Position numbers and translations under genes: made by a program
NCBI GenBank assembly: GCA_002412765.1
Contig: DHVR01000068.1
Coordinates: 184,199-248,198 of the forward strand
Direction of reading: 5' to 3'
Length of the DNA: 64,000 nt
Origin: Leptolinea sp. UBA5203
GTDB taxonomy: Bacteria > Chloroflexota > Anaerolineae > Anaerolineales > Anaerolineaceae
Notes under the pieces: generated by a model
Seen by the model: the letters and a program-made list of their open reading frames with translations, nothing else
Told to the model about the DNA's origin: nothing
Database searches by the model: none
Part shown: in pieces, positions 33,406 to 42,997 of the stretch
Numbering within the stretch: position 1 is the first letter of the stretch
Layout: each line of letters opens with the position of its first letter

Positions 33406-34818
33406 TTAAACAAGGAAGGGTTTGCGGACCTGGTATTCGCCATACCCGGCCTGTCCCAACCAATCTCCATGATCGACAATTATTTTACCGCGCAAAAACA
33501 CTTTTTCTGGAAAACCTTTCAGCATCCAGCCTTCGTAAAGATTATAATCGGTTCTGTGCTGTGCTACGGCTGCCCCATACTTTGTTTCCTTGCTCGGATC
33601 CCAAATCACCAGATCTGCATCTGAACCGGGCAGGATTGTACCCTTTTTAGGATACAGCCCAAAAAGTTTGGCTGGATTTGTGCAATTCAAGGCCACAAAT
33701 TGACTGGGACTGATCATCCCGCTATTGACCATTTTGGTCCACAGAATCGGCAGGCGGTCACCTACCCCCGGCAGCCCATTGGGGATTTTTGTAAAATCAT
33801 CGCGGCCCAATTCTTTGCCTGGAATGGCAATCGGTTTTCCTTCATACAGAATAGGCTTTGTCCCATCATAATAAAAAGCACAATGATCCGTCGCCACCAC
33901 CTCAATGGTGCCATTAAATAAACCTTCCACTAAGCGATCCGCATCGGCATTCGAGCGCATGGGCGGGGAACAAATCCATTTCGCGCCGTCCGCTCTCTTT
34001 AAATCCTCGGTAGAAAAGTATAAATATTGCGGGCAGGTTTCCCCGAAGACAGGCAGGCCGTGCGCTTTGGCATACGCCAATTGATCCACTTCCCCGGCGG
34101 CATTCATATGCACCAGATACAGCGGCGTCTCCGCCATGGCCGATAATGCTACAGCCCGTAGTGAAGATTCCACGGCACCCCAGGTTGGCCGGGTTTCCGC
34201 ATGAAAAATGGGAGCCGTTTTCCCGGCAGCCAGGGCTTCCTGGACCAGCAGCTCAATCACATCCCCATTTTCCACATGCGCCATGGTCAGCAAGTTGTGC
34301 TTCGCCGCCACCCGCATGACTTGAAATATCTCATCATCCTGCAGGCGCATATTATGGTTGTAAGCCGTAAAGACCTTGATACTGCTGATGCCTTCGTCAG
34401 CCAACTGAGGGATCTGTTTTAGTACCTCGGGGCTAAAGCGGGTTATGTTCATATGAAAACCATAATCAATGGCGGCTTTTTCCGCCTTCTGCCGCCAAAG
34501 ATCAATATTTTCTCTCAAGGATGGCTCAACCATCGGAACAAAATCCAATACAGTGGTTGTGCCGCCAAAGGCAGCCGCTTTGTGACCGGTGTAATGATCA
34601 TCCGAGGAGACAGTGCCGAACATGGGCAAATCAAAATGGGTGTGCACGTCCACACCGCCTGGCAAAATATACTTGCCGGATGCTTCGATCACGACCATAT
34701 CCGCGGTTGCCTCAATTGAATTACCAATCTCTGCTATCGTATCCCCATCCAACAAAATGTCTCCCTCAACCATTTCAGTTGCAGTGACCACTATTCCGGA
34801 TTTAATTAATTGTTTCAT
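33406..34818 (-). CDS. Dihydropyrimidinase / hydantoinase
   Basis: 470 residues of the cyclic amidohydrolase family. Metal ligands are visible: DVHTHFD (about 57-63), the carboxylated lysine in SIKVFTAY (about 149), His in AHVENGD and LVHMN, and Asp in VATDHC. The enzyme hydrolyses the cyclic amide ring of dihydropyrimidines or hydantoins to N-carbamoyl amino acids. In anaerobic purine catabolism the equivalent protein is HyuA. Here it sits at the 3' end of a co-directional set with PLP enzymes, a nucleoside-type importer and transcarbamylases, so a hydantoin or ureide from purines is a likely substrate. Length is normal. Confidence 0.9.
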   Translation of the reverse strand: MKQLIKSGIVVTATEMVEGDILLDGDTIAEIGNSIEATADMVVIEASGKYILPGGVDVHTHFDLPMFGTVSSDDHYTGHKAAAFGGTTTVLDFVPMVEPSLRENIDLWRQKAEKAAIDYGFHMNITRFSPEVLKQIPQLADEGISSIKVFTAYNHNMRLQDDEIFQVMRVAAKHNLLTMAHVENGDVIELLVQEALAAGKTAPIFHAETRPTWGAVESSLRAVALSAMAETPLYLVHMNAAGEVDQLAYAKAHGLPVFGETCPQYLYFSTEDLKRADGAKWICSPPMRSNADADRLVEGLFNGTIEVVATDHCAFYYDGTKPILYEGKPIAIPGKELGRDDFTKIPNGLPGVGDRLPILWTKMVNSGMISPSQFVALNCTNPAKLFGLYPKKGTILPGSDADLVIWDPSKETKYGAAVAQHRTDYNLYEGWMLKGFPEKVFLRGKIIVDHGDWLGQAGYGEYQVRKPFLV

Positions 34819-34857
34819 AGTGTATTCCTCTTCATTGTTACAGTTAGGATAGGAGGT

Positions 34858-35409
34858 TCAGAAAGATCCAGTAAACAGTCTTAATAGCTCCGCGTCCAGA
34901 TAAAAATCATCCGGAAGTTCCACTTTATAGCCATCCGCCGCTTGAGCTTTTTCCCGTAACGAGCGCCACAAAGTAATACGTTCTTCATCCCGAACCACCA
35001 GGTCTTTGAGCTCTTCGGCATGCTGCAATTTTTCACCTGTAGTGTATAAAAAAGTAAACCGCTGCCAGACCCCGGCTTGAATCATTTTCGGCAGCATCAT
35101 TAAGGGTCCTAATTGAACTTTGTAATACTCATCATTAGCACGCGGATGATCAGCTTCATCCTTGAATAAGTCCTTGCGCTGCACCAACTCCGATCCGCGC
35201 ATGGCGGCAAAGGTTTCCACCCGCCATTTTCCTGCCGGCCCAAACGCTGCCGGTTGATAAAAGCATAAATAATCCACATGGATAATTTTTGGTGCCGTGC
35301 GGATCGGAATGCGATACCAACCCAGCACCCTCGCGATCTCCAGGTCTTTGCGGGTTGGCATAATGGCGACTAATACAATTGAAGAAGGTTCCGGATAGGA
35401 TTGCATCAT
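34858..35409 (-). CDS. Conserved-looking hypothetical protein inside the catabolic island
   Basis: 183 residues from the ATG at 35409 with GGAG 7 bases upstream. No motif I can name. It begins with a short beta-alpha pattern (SSIVLVAIMPTRKDLEIARVLGW), has an Arg/Pro-rich segment, and ends in a charged helical part (VRDEERITLWRSLREKAQAADG). It has no signal peptide or membrane helix, so it should be cytosolic. It lies 39 bases upstream of the hydantoinase gene and 126 bases downstream of a PLP enzyme on the same strand. A role in the same pathway is possible but only by position. Confidence 0.65.
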   Translation of the reverse strand: MMQSYPEPSSIVLVAIMPTRKDLEIARVLGWYRIPIRTAPKIIHVDYLCFYQPAAFGPAGKWRVETFAAMRGSELVQRKDLFKDEADHPRANDEYYKVQLGPLMMLPKMIQAGVWQRFTFLYTTGEKLQHAEELKDLVVRDEERITLWRSLREKAQAADGYKVELPDDFYLDAELLRLFTGSF

Positions 35410-35476
35410 CAATGGTCTCCATCCCTTGAAGTAGATTAATCAACTCTATTATTCCATAAAAACGGAAAGAAAACAA

Positions 35477-35508
35477 AACTGCCTCGATGAACAATCCACC
35501 AAGGCAGG
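35477..35508 (-). terminator. Terminator after the PLP-enzyme gene
   Basis: On the minus strand CTGCCT...AGGCAG followed by TTTTGTTTTC, 28 bases past the PLP enzyme stop. The stem is only about 6-7 bp with a long loop. Confidence 0.55.
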
Positions 35509-35535
35509 TCTAATTCGTTCAATCTTATGTTTTCT

Positions 35536-37002
35536 TTATCCGATGCCCACCCTTTTATTGAAATCAACAATCAGGCCGTCAATTTCTTCCACCTGACTGT
35601 GACAATCCGTCCAGTAATCCGGATCGTACCACTGATCCTGAATTTCATCATAAGTCCGACCTTGCTGCTCCACCCAGGTGAAGTACTTCAGGTTGTGCAC
35701 CCGGCGGCGGTCCGCATAGCTCAATTCCTGCAGCCAATCGGTCGTGACGCCTTTCAAATAACGTGCATCATCCACGGCGGCATTCATTTCTGTGTAGGCA
35801 CCAAACTCTTCACGCATCTCAATCTTGCGGCTTTCATATAATTCCATCGAATCAGTTAAAACGGTTAAGATGACATCGTTTTCACCCATTTCATAATACT
35901 TGGCCATCTTGATCGCCGAGAGCATATTGGCAATGCCGGAGAAACCGAATAGATTCAAACTATTGATCATGGCTTCAGGCACACCCTTACTCGCCAGATA
36001 TTTGTGCCCTTCAGGTTCATTAAATAACCGGGCAATGTTGACCACCGCATTATCATCAATGCCAACCAACAGGTCTGTATTTTTAATATTATGAATCCAG
36101 GGCACATGCTTGTCGCCAATCCCTTCGATGCGATGAGAGCCAAAGCCATTCTCCAACAAGGTTGGGCATTGCAGGGCTTCACTGGCACAAATCTTACTGG
36201 ATGGGAAAAGTTCCTTGAGATAATCCCCGGAGGCAATCGTACCAGCGGAACCGGTGGTCAGCGCCACACCGCGATAGGTATCGTGCGGTCCAAGCTCTTT
36301 CTGCAAAACTTCTTCCATGGCATGGCCGGTGACATCATAATGCCAAAGGTAATTGCCAAATTCCTCGAATTGGTTAAAGATGACCAGATCCTGACCGGAA
36401 TTGCGCAGCTCCCAACATTTATCAAAGATTTCCTTTACGTTGGATTCAGAGCCGGGCGTGGCAATCACTTCTCCAGCAACTTTGGCCAACCAGGCAAAGC
36501 GTTCCTTGCTCATACCTTCCGGCAGAATGGCAATGGATTGGCATCCCAATAGGGTTGAGTTATAAGCGCCGCCGCGGCAATAATTACCGGTGGAAGGCCA
36601 GACTGCTTTTTGGGTTTCGGGGTCAAACTGGCCGGTAACGAGGCGGGGAACCAAACACCCAAAGGTTGCACCTACCTTATGGGCGCCGGTCGGGAACCAT
36701 TTTCCAACCATCACAATGATTTTGGCATCCACACCAGTCAAGCTTTTGGGTAAAACCATATAGTTTACCCCGCCATATCCGCCACCCTTGGCAACAGGTT
36801 GGTTTTTCCAGGTGATTCGGAATAAATTCCGGGCAGTAATATCCCATAAACCAATGGCGGAGAGTTCCTTTTTAATAGGCTCAGGAACCAAATTCGGGTT
36901 TTTTTGCTGAGCAAAAGTAGGAATAATAATATTCTGTGCTTTTGCACGTTTTACCGCACTTTTTAATCGATCTTCGAACACAGTCAAGTCAATTTTGTTC
37001 AT
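35536..37002 (-). CDS. PLP-dependent fold-type-II enzyme (tryptophan-synthase-beta superfamily), substrate unknown
   Basis: 488 residues. The PLP lysine is in GAHKVGAT (about 107-114), the substrate-carboxylate loop in PSTGNYCRGGAYNS (about 136-149), and the phosphate-binding glycine loop in TTGSAGTIASGDY (about 253-265). It is longer than cysteine synthase or threonine dehydratase. Enzymes of this fold eliminate or replace at the beta carbon of amino acids. In urate-degrading bacteria the matching step is diaminopropionate ammonia-lyase (YgeX), but this protein is not an obvious YgeX. Whether it does that step is an inference. Its ATG overlaps the GT2 stop codon by one base. Confidence 0.8.
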   Translation of the reverse strand: MNKIDLTVFEDRLKSAVKRAKAQNIIIPTFAQQKNPNLVPEPIKKELSAIGLWDITARNLFRITWKNQPVAKGGGYGGVNYMVLPKSLTGVDAKIIVMVGKWFPTGAHKVGATFGCLVPRLVTGQFDPETQKAVWPSTGNYCRGGAYNSTLLGCQSIAILPEGMSKERFAWLAKVAGEVIATPGSESNVKEIFDKCWELRNSGQDLVIFNQFEEFGNYLWHYDVTGHAMEEVLQKELGPHDTYRGVALTTGSAGTIASGDYLKELFPSSKICASEALQCPTLLENGFGSHRIEGIGDKHVPWIHNIKNTDLLVGIDDNAVVNIARLFNEPEGHKYLASKGVPEAMINSLNLFGFSGIANMLSAIKMAKYYEMGENDVILTVLTDSMELYESRKIEMREEFGAYTEMNAAVDDARYLKGVTTDWLQELSYADRRRVHNLKYFTWVEQQGRTYDEIQDQWYDPDYWTDCHSQVEEIDGLIVDFNKRVGIG

Positions 37003-37949
37003 TATTTATGATCCTTTCCTTTATGAAGATCTTGGTCATTGACAATATACAACGGGCGTCCTTTGGCTTCATCGTAAATCCTGCCGATGTATTCGCCCAA
37101 AATTCCCAGACAAATCAATTGCACACCTCCCAGGAACAGTACTGCAATTAACGTGGAGGCTTGACCTAAAAATACCTGTTCAGATACAGCCCGGAGGATG
37201 ATAACAACCGGAATGGATAAGATACTGATGCCCGCGCAGACAAAGCCAACATAGGTTGCCAATTGCAGCGGAAAATAAGAAAAACTGGTGATCGCGGTTA
37301 AGGCCAGCTTAATCATTTTGTTCAATGGATATTTCGTCTCACCGGCATAACGCGCAGACCGTTTATAAGGCACCCCGATTTGTCGGTATCCAACCCAGGC
37401 GGCCATTCCGCGCAAGAAACGATGCCGCTCCCGCATGGTCCCCATCACATCCACAATCTTGCGATCCAGTAAACGGAAATCGCCGGTATCCAATGGAATA
37501 TCGACATCCGTAATTTTGAAGATCACACGATAGAAAAGGGCTGCCGTGGTTTTTTTGAACCAGCTCTCCCCTTCGCGCTCGGTGCGAACGGCATAGACAA
37601 CTTGGTAGCCTTCCTTCCATTTATCAATCATATCCAGGATCAGTTCCGGAGGATCCTGCAAATCCGCATCAATAATCACCACGGCTTCCCCTTGAGCATA
37701 GTCAAGCCCGGCGGTAACCGCAATTTGATGCCCAAAATTCCGCGCGAAGATCACTGGATGGACAAAATCATGTTCCAGTGCCAGTTTCCGAATTTGGCCC
37801 GTGGATCCATCGGTTGATCCATCATCCACCAAAACTAATTCCCATTTTTCGTCCGTCGTATCCATGACCTCAGTCAATCGACGAATCAATTCCTGAAGAT
37901 TGTCTATTTCATTATAAATTGGTGCAATAATACTGTATTTATATTTCAT
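37002..37949 (-). CDS. Family 2 glycosyltransferase (GtrB / dolichol-phosphate-mannose synthase type)
   Basis: 315 residues. N-terminal GT-A domain with VVLVDDGSTDGS-like VLVDDGSTDGSTG (about 39-51), the DADLQDPPELI metal motif (about 93-103), and two C-terminal membrane helices (about 233-255 and 268-290). It would make polyprenyl-phosphate-linked hexose for membrane glycosyltransferases such as the GT-C proteins in this window. Its placement between two catabolic PLP enzymes, with a one-base overlap to the downstream gene, is odd and may be an insertion into the operon. Weak ribosome-binding site. Confidence 0.9.
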   Translation of the reverse strand: MKYKYSIIAPIYNEIDNLQELIRRLTEVMDTTDEKWELVLVDDGSTDGSTGQIRKLALEHDFVHPVIFARNFGHQIAVTAGLDYAQGEAVVIIDADLQDPPELILDMIDKWKEGYQVVYAVRTEREGESWFKKTTAALFYRVIFKITDVDIPLDTGDFRLLDRKIVDVMGTMRERHRFLRGMAAWVGYRQIGVPYKRSARYAGETKYPLNKMIKLALTAITSFSYFPLQLATYVGFVCAGISILSIPVVIILRAVSEQVFLGQASTLIAVLFLGGVQLICLGILGEYIGRIYDEAKGRPLYIVNDQDLHKGKDHK

Positions 37950-37971
37950 TTTTGTTTCACCAAGTGATGAA

Positions 37972-39222
37972 TTAAAGTTCCATTAGTTTTTTCAACGCCG
38001 TGAAAGTAGGTTCAATAATCGGGGCAGCCTGAACGGCTTTCATCGCCGCTTGAACATCTTTTAACCCGTTGCCAGTATTTAGGACCAGCACCGGTTGATC
38101 CGGCTGGATCACCTGATTTTTCAACGCTTTCAAAAATCCTGCATAGGCAGTTGCACCGGCCGGTTCGGCAAAGATCCCCACTTTCCCCAAATCACCAATA
38201 GCATGGATGATTTCATCATCTTCAACCATGAGATACCCGCCATTGGTCTCTTTGGCTGCCCGAACCGCTCGAACCCCATCCCGAGGTAAATCCACCGAGA
38301 TGCTGTCCGCAATAGTCTTGGCGGAAACAGGGGTGATCACTTCTGTATTTGCAAAAAAAGCATTAGCCACTGCGGCTGAACCAGAGGCCTGCACACCAAA
38401 CAAACGCGGCATGTGTTCCAACCAACCTAATTGAACGAGATCTTTAAATCCTTTATGAATACCCGAAATAATATTCCCGTCGCCTACGGATACGAACAGG
38501 TTCAGCGGTTGAAGTTTAGGAGCAATATCCAAAATCACTTGTTCCCAAATTTCAAATGCGGCAGTCTTTTTGCCTTCCACAGTAAAAGGATTATAGCCGG
38601 TATTACGGCAGTACCAGCCAAACTCTTGGGAAGCCAGGATGGTCAGATCAAACGCTTCATCATAGGTACCATCCACCAGGATGACTTGCGCACCAAAGAT
38701 TAATAATTGCGCCACTTTTGCCTGAGGAGCCGTTTTGGGCGCAAAGATTACAGCTTTCTGACCCACTGCTGCGGACATCCCCGCCAACGCTGCACCTGCA
38801 TTCCCAGTAGATGCCGTCACGATCACTTCGGCGCCAATCTCTCGGCCCCGGGCTACCACCACCGCACTGGCTCGATCCTTGAAGGAAGCTGTTGGATTGC
38901 GCCCCTCGTCTTTAATCCATAAGGATTTCATGCCAAGAGAGGCTTCCAACTGTGGCGGACGATAAATGGGAGTGCCCCCTGCCATACGTAAGGGCGTGCC
39001 CGCCCCACCTGGTTCACTGACCGGCAAGAGCGGTAAATAGCGCCAGAGTGAGGTTTCACGTTGTGCTCGAATATCTTCGATATTTACTTTGGATTTGATC
39101 TTTTGATAATCCAAAATCACATCAAGATTGCCACCATCCACCGGGCAGGTGTAACTTATCTCTGTTGGGGTATAAGTCGCTCCGCAAATTGAACACTGGT
39201 ATGCGCTAAATTTTTCATTCAT
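37972..39222 (-). CDS. thrC: Threonine synthase-family PLP enzyme
   Basis: 416 residues. An N-terminal zinc ribbon (CSICGATY...YTCPVDGG) as in one class of threonine synthases is followed by the fold-type-II core: DEGRNPTASFKDRA with the PLP lysine (about 116), TASTGNAGAALA, and a glycine loop VSVGDGNIISG. The standard reaction converts O-phosphohomoserine to threonine. No thrA or thrB is next to it; it stands between the importer permease and GT2 genes in the catabolic island, so a catabolic beta- or gamma-elimination of a purine-derived amino acid is an alternative. AAGGAG precedes the start. Confidence 0.82.
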   Translation of the reverse strand: MNEKFSAYQCSICGATYTPTEISYTCPVDGGNLDVILDYQKIKSKVNIEDIRAQRETSLWRYLPLLPVSEPGGAGTPLRMAGGTPIYRPPQLEASLGMKSLWIKDEGRNPTASFKDRASAVVVARGREIGAEVIVTASTGNAGAALAGMSAAVGQKAVIFAPKTAPQAKVAQLLIFGAQVILVDGTYDEAFDLTILASQEFGWYCRNTGYNPFTVEGKKTAAFEIWEQVILDIAPKLQPLNLFVSVGDGNIISGIHKGFKDLVQLGWLEHMPRLFGVQASGSAAVANAFFANTEVITPVSAKTIADSISVDLPRDGVRAVRAAKETNGGYLMVEDDEIIHAIGDLGKVGIFAEPAGATAYAGFLKALKNQVIQPDQPVLVLNTGNGLKDVQAAMKAVQAAPIIEPTFTALKKLMEL

Positions 39223-39243
39223 CCTGCAACTCCTTAACCGCAG

Positions 39244-40215
39244 TTATAAACCCCGCTGGCCGCGTATATAAGGCAGCCCCAAAGCAGCCGGGGATCCAAT
39301 TCGCTTGCGTATTGCTTCTCGTGATCCAATCACCAGAACCAAAATCGTAAAGGCGTAAGGAAGCATCTGTAAGAAAAAGCCATAGTATGGATTATAAAAG
39401 AAAGGATTAGCGATTCCAAAGATCATCAGCGGGCCTTGGATATCCAGAATCAATCGCCGTAAAGCCCCAAAAATATAGGCGCCAAATGCCGCTCGAATTG
39501 GATTCCATTGGGCAAAGATCACCAAACCAACCGCAATCCAGCCCTGACCACCGGTGGTTAATTCACTGAACCAACCCGGCGAAGTCGCCAGGCTGATGGT
39601 TGCGCCAGCCAAACCGCACAACAACCCACCCACGAAGACATAAAAATATCGCAAACGATAAACATTGATCCCCAGGGCATCCGCTGCTGCCGGATATTCC
39701 CCAATGGCGCGCAAATGCAGCCCGGGACGAGTGCGGTTGATATAGTACCAGCACAAGGGAAAAAGCACATACCCCACATAAACCATAATGTTGTGATTGT
39801 TGAAGAAGATTGCACCCAGGATGGGTATGGATTTCAACAAAGGCACGCTAACGGTTGGCAGTAAAGCAACAGCACCTGCTGAGCTTAATCCTTCGCCCAG
39901 TACCAAACTGATACCTACGCCAAGAAAAGTCAAAGAAAGACCACTGACCACCTGGTCAGCTTGCAAATTAATAGAAATAAAGCCATGAATCTGGCTGATT
40001 AGTCCAGCAGCCAACATGGCAGCCAAAACCCCCAGCCATGGGTTCCCGGTTTTGGAAGCAACACTGAAAGCACTCATCGCGCCAATCAGCATCATACCCT
40101 CAACACCAAGGTTCAGGATGCCGGCTCTCTCGGTAAAGATCTCGCCCAAAGTTGCAAATAAAAGGACTGTACCTGTAGCAACACCGGCTTGTAAAACGAC
40201 GATTAGGAAATCCAT
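39244..40215 (-). CDS. ABC transporter permease, nucleoside/purine type (NupQ/YufQ-like)
   Basis: 323 residues and about eight membrane helices. The start has the family hallmark GEIFTERAGILNLGVEGMMLIGA. It pairs with the upstream permease gene, with 3 bases between them, to form the membrane part of a BMP-type nucleoside importer. A GAGGAG ribosome-binding site lies in the end of the upstream gene. Confidence 0.92.
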   Translation of the reverse strand: MDFLIVVLQAGVATGTVLLFATLGEIFTERAGILNLGVEGMMLIGAMSAFSVASKTGNPWLGVLAAMLAAGLISQIHGFISINLQADQVVSGLSLTFLGVGISLVLGEGLSSAGAVALLPTVSVPLLKSIPILGAIFFNNHNIMVYVGYVLFPLCWYYINRTRPGLHLRAIGEYPAAADALGINVYRLRYFYVFVGGLLCGLAGATISLATSPGWFSELTTGGQGWIAVGLVIFAQWNPIRAAFGAYIFGALRRLILDIQGPLMIFGIANPFFYNPYYGFFLQMLPYAFTILVLVIGSREAIRKRIGSPAALGLPYIRGQRGL

Positions 40216-40218
40216 ACT

Positions 40219-41352
40219 TTACTCCTCATCTCGGCGGACCAGATAAACCCGGTAGCGCAGGAAAAAATCACTCGTAATTAAACAAACCAGGATGATACCC
40301 TGAATCATTTTAGGAACGCCGGAGGGTTGAATTTCTCTGCCTGCCAGTAATAAGCCCCCAAATAAAATTGAGACAGGAATAATTACAATCGGGTTCAGCT
40401 TGGCCAGCCAGGCAACGATAATACCGGTAAACCCATAGCCGGGAGATATGGAACCTTGCAGCCGGTGAACAACTCCGCTGATTTCAGACATCCCCGCCAA
40501 ACCAGCGATGGCCCCAGATAACATCATCACCAAGATGGTATTTTTGGCGATTGAAATGCCGGCGTAGCGAGCTGCTTTAGGGTTATCCCCAATCAAGCGA
40601 ATTTCATACCCCCACTGACTGCGGTACAAAATGAACCAAACAATGACGGCCACGATCAGCGCCAGAATCAAACCAAAATGGGTGGTTAATCCCCGAAAAA
40701 AAGGAAATTCCGCTGCGAGATCAGTCAAGCGCGGCAGCCAGGCATTTTTGGTAAACATGGGGCTCATTTGAAAACCACCTTCTGACCACACAGAAAATAT
40801 GAAGTAATTATTCCAAGCCACAGCAATATAGTTCAGCATTAAGGTCGAGATAATTTCATTGACATTAAACTTGGCTTTGAGATACCCGGGAATAAAGCCC
40901 CACAGGGCACCAAACAACATCCCCGAGAGAATCATCACCACGATGAATAACCATTTCGGGGCAGTTTCCGGCAGGACGGGCAGCAGCACAATCATACTGG
41001 CGCCAAAAGCGCCCATGTAAAATTGACCTTCAGCACCGATATTCCACAAACGCATCTGAAAAGCCAGTGCACAAGCTACACCAACCAACATCAGAGGGAT
41101 GGCTTTTACCAAAGTGTCGGAGAAGACACCAACACTGCCAAAGGATGCTTTGGCAATATGAGCATAAGCCTGAATTGGATTTCCACCAACAAACAATAAA
41201 ACCAGGCCTCCCAGCAGCAAGGCTACAACTACAGCGCCTAAAGACAGGAGCAGGGAATCCCGTCTGGATACTTCATGTAATCTTGGTTCCAGTTTTACCT
41301 GATAAGGAAACAACGGGCGGCGTTTTTTAATAGGTTCTATCTCATCACCCAT
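40219..41352 (-). CDS. ABC transporter permease, nucleoside/purine type (NupP/YufP-like)
   Basis: 377 residues with an N-terminal cytoplasmic segment of about 35 residues and about nine helices. The family motif is MRLWNIGAEGQFYMGAFGAS (about residues 100-119). It overlaps the ATPase gene by 8 bases. Together with the ATPase, the second permease and the lipoprotein it completes one importer. Confidence 0.92.
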   Translation of the reverse strand: MGDEIEPIKKRRPLFPYQVKLEPRLHEVSRRDSLLLSLGAVVVALLLGGLVLLFVGGNPIQAYAHIAKASFGSVGVFSDTLVKAIPLMLVGVACALAFQMRLWNIGAEGQFYMGAFGASMIVLLPVLPETAPKWLFIVVMILSGMLFGALWGFIPGYLKAKFNVNEIISTLMLNYIAVAWNNYFIFSVWSEGGFQMSPMFTKNAWLPRLTDLAAEFPFFRGLTTHFGLILALIVAVIVWFILYRSQWGYEIRLIGDNPKAARYAGISIAKNTILVMMLSGAIAGLAGMSEISGVVHRLQGSISPGYGFTGIIVAWLAKLNPIVIIPVSILFGGLLLAGREIQPSGVPKMIQGIILVCLITSDFFLRYRVYLVRRDEE

Positions 41353-42901
41353 GTTGAATTTCTCCTTGTACTCCGATATTCTCGGCTTTGGTGCCGGTCA
41401 TCATCAAACCGATCCGTTCCAAATCAAACTCCGATTGTTCACCCATCAACTCCCCTTCATAAATCACATAGAGCCGGTCCGCGATGGAGAATAATTCTTC
41501 CAATTCTTCGGAAATTAATAAAATTGCGGCCCCAGCATCCCGTTGAGCTAACAGCAAGCGGTGAACACCTTCTATGGCGCCTACATCCAGCCCACGCGTG
41601 GGTTGAACAGCCACCATCAGCTGCGGCTCACTAGAGATTTCTCGTGCCAGAATTACCCGCTGCAAATTGCCACCCGAGAGCAAGCGTACCGAAGTTTCCA
41701 GCGTGGGAACAACGATTTCATACACATCTTTCAACTGCCCGGCATACTTGGTGGCAGCAGCCATATTGATCATGATACCCTTGCCAATCGGAGCATGACG
41801 GTAATTCTTCATGATTATGTTGTCAGTCACACTCAAATTCGGAGCCGTACCCACACTTGTTCGATCAGAAGGCACATGCGAAATACCCTGCTTAATGCCC
41901 TTCAAAACCGATTGATTGGTCAGGTCTTCTTCATTGACAATTACCTTTCCGCTGACTACTTTCCGCAAACCGGTGATAACCTCAGCCAATTCAGCCTGAC
42001 CATTTCCAGCAACCCCTGCCAAACCCACAATTTCGCCTTTGCGTACATTCAAACTGATGTCACATAGTGACCTATAACCTTTATCATTATCAGCAACCAC
42101 ATGTTGTACATCCAATACCACTTCCCCGGGATTGCTGCTTTTCTTCTCAACCTTGAACAATACATCTCTACCAACCATCAAGCGTGCCAATTCTTCGCGG
42201 GATGTATTCTTTACTTCAATTCCAACGGAAGTGACTTTGCCTTTCTGTAGTACAGTCACCCGATCCGAGATTTGCATTACTTCTTGTAATTTATGACTGA
42301 TAAAAATGATGGATTTTCCATCTGCTGTCATTTTACGCAAGGTGATAAATAAATCATCCACCTCACTGGGAGCCAATACTGCGGTTGGTTCGTCCATAAT
42401 CAGAACTTCAGCGCCGCGGTAAAGCATTTTAAGAATTTCAACCCGTTGTTGTTCACCAACAGTCAATTGCCATATTTTTGCAGAAGGAGAAACCTGCAGC
42501 CCAAACTGTTCACTCATTCGGGCAATTTCCTGATCATAATGATTCAGGTTCAATCGAAAGCGTGGTTTATCCAGACCTAATAAAATATTTTCGGTAACAC
42601 TTTGAGAAGGCACAAGCATGAAATGTTGATGAACCATGCCGATACCCGTATTGATTGCATCTTTTGGGGAATGGAAATCAACCGGTTTGCCGTGAAACTT
42701 AATTTTTCCTTCTTCCTGACGATACATACCCGCCAGAATATTCATTAAAGTACTCTTTCCAGCGCCATTTTCACCTAACAGAGCATGGATTTCCCCTTTA
42801 CGTAATGAAAAATCAACCTGGTCATTGGCTAGAACACCAGGAAATCGTTTGACAATCCCCTTCATCTCGACCACATTTTCAGTGGAAAATTCCCGCTCCA
42901 T
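41345..42901 (-). CDS. ABC transporter ATPase, nucleoside/sugar type with two nucleotide-binding domains
   Basis: 518 residues containing two fused ATPase domains. The first has Walker A GENGAGKST (about 43-51), the signature LTVGEQQRVEI and Walker B VLIMDEPTAVL. The second has degenerate Walker A GVAGNGQAEL and the signature LSGGNLQRVILAREI. This is the architecture of the BMP/nucleoside branch (NupO/YufO). GAGGG lies before the ATG. A strong palindrome separates it from the binding-protein gene upstream. Confidence 0.94.
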   Translation of the reverse strand: MEREFSTENVVEMKGIVKRFPGVLANDQVDFSLRKGEIHALLGENGAGKSTLMNILAGMYRQEEGKIKFHGKPVDFHSPKDAINTGIGMVHQHFMLVPSQSVTENILLGLDKPRFRLNLNHYDQEIARMSEQFGLQVSPSAKIWQLTVGEQQRVEILKMLYRGAEVLIMDEPTAVLAPSEVDDLFITLRKMTADGKSIIFISHKLQEVMQISDRVTVLQKGKVTSVGIEVKNTSREELARLMVGRDVLFKVEKKSSNPGEVVLDVQHVVADNDKGYRSLCDISLNVRKGEIVGLAGVAGNGQAELAEVITGLRKVVSGKVIVNEEDLTNQSVLKGIKQGISHVPSDRTSVGTAPNLSVTDNIIMKNYRHAPIGKGIMINMAAATKYAGQLKDVYEIVVPTLETSVRLLSGGNLQRVILAREISSEPQLMVAVQPTRGLDVGAIEGVHRLLLAQRDAGAAILLISEELEELFSIADRLYVIYEGELMGEQSEFDLERIGLMMTGTKAENIGVQGEIQHG

Positions 42902-42952
42902 ATGCCCTCGATTTCAATGCAAATTTTTTGATATTTGGTGAGATATTCAAGA

Positions 42953-42984
42953 ATGGGGTCAGGTCAAAATTGACCTGACCCCAT
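42953..42984 (-). repeat. Intercistronic palindrome between binding protein and ATPase genes
   Basis: Arms of 15 bases (core GGGGTCAGGTCAA / TTGACCTGACCCC) with a two-base AA loop. It lies 13 bases after the lipoprotein stop. No T-run follows on the minus strand. A stable hairpin here would protect the upstream mRNA and reduce read-through, giving more binding protein than ATPase. Confidence 0.75.
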
Positions 42985-42997
42985 CGGTTGTAAAGGT

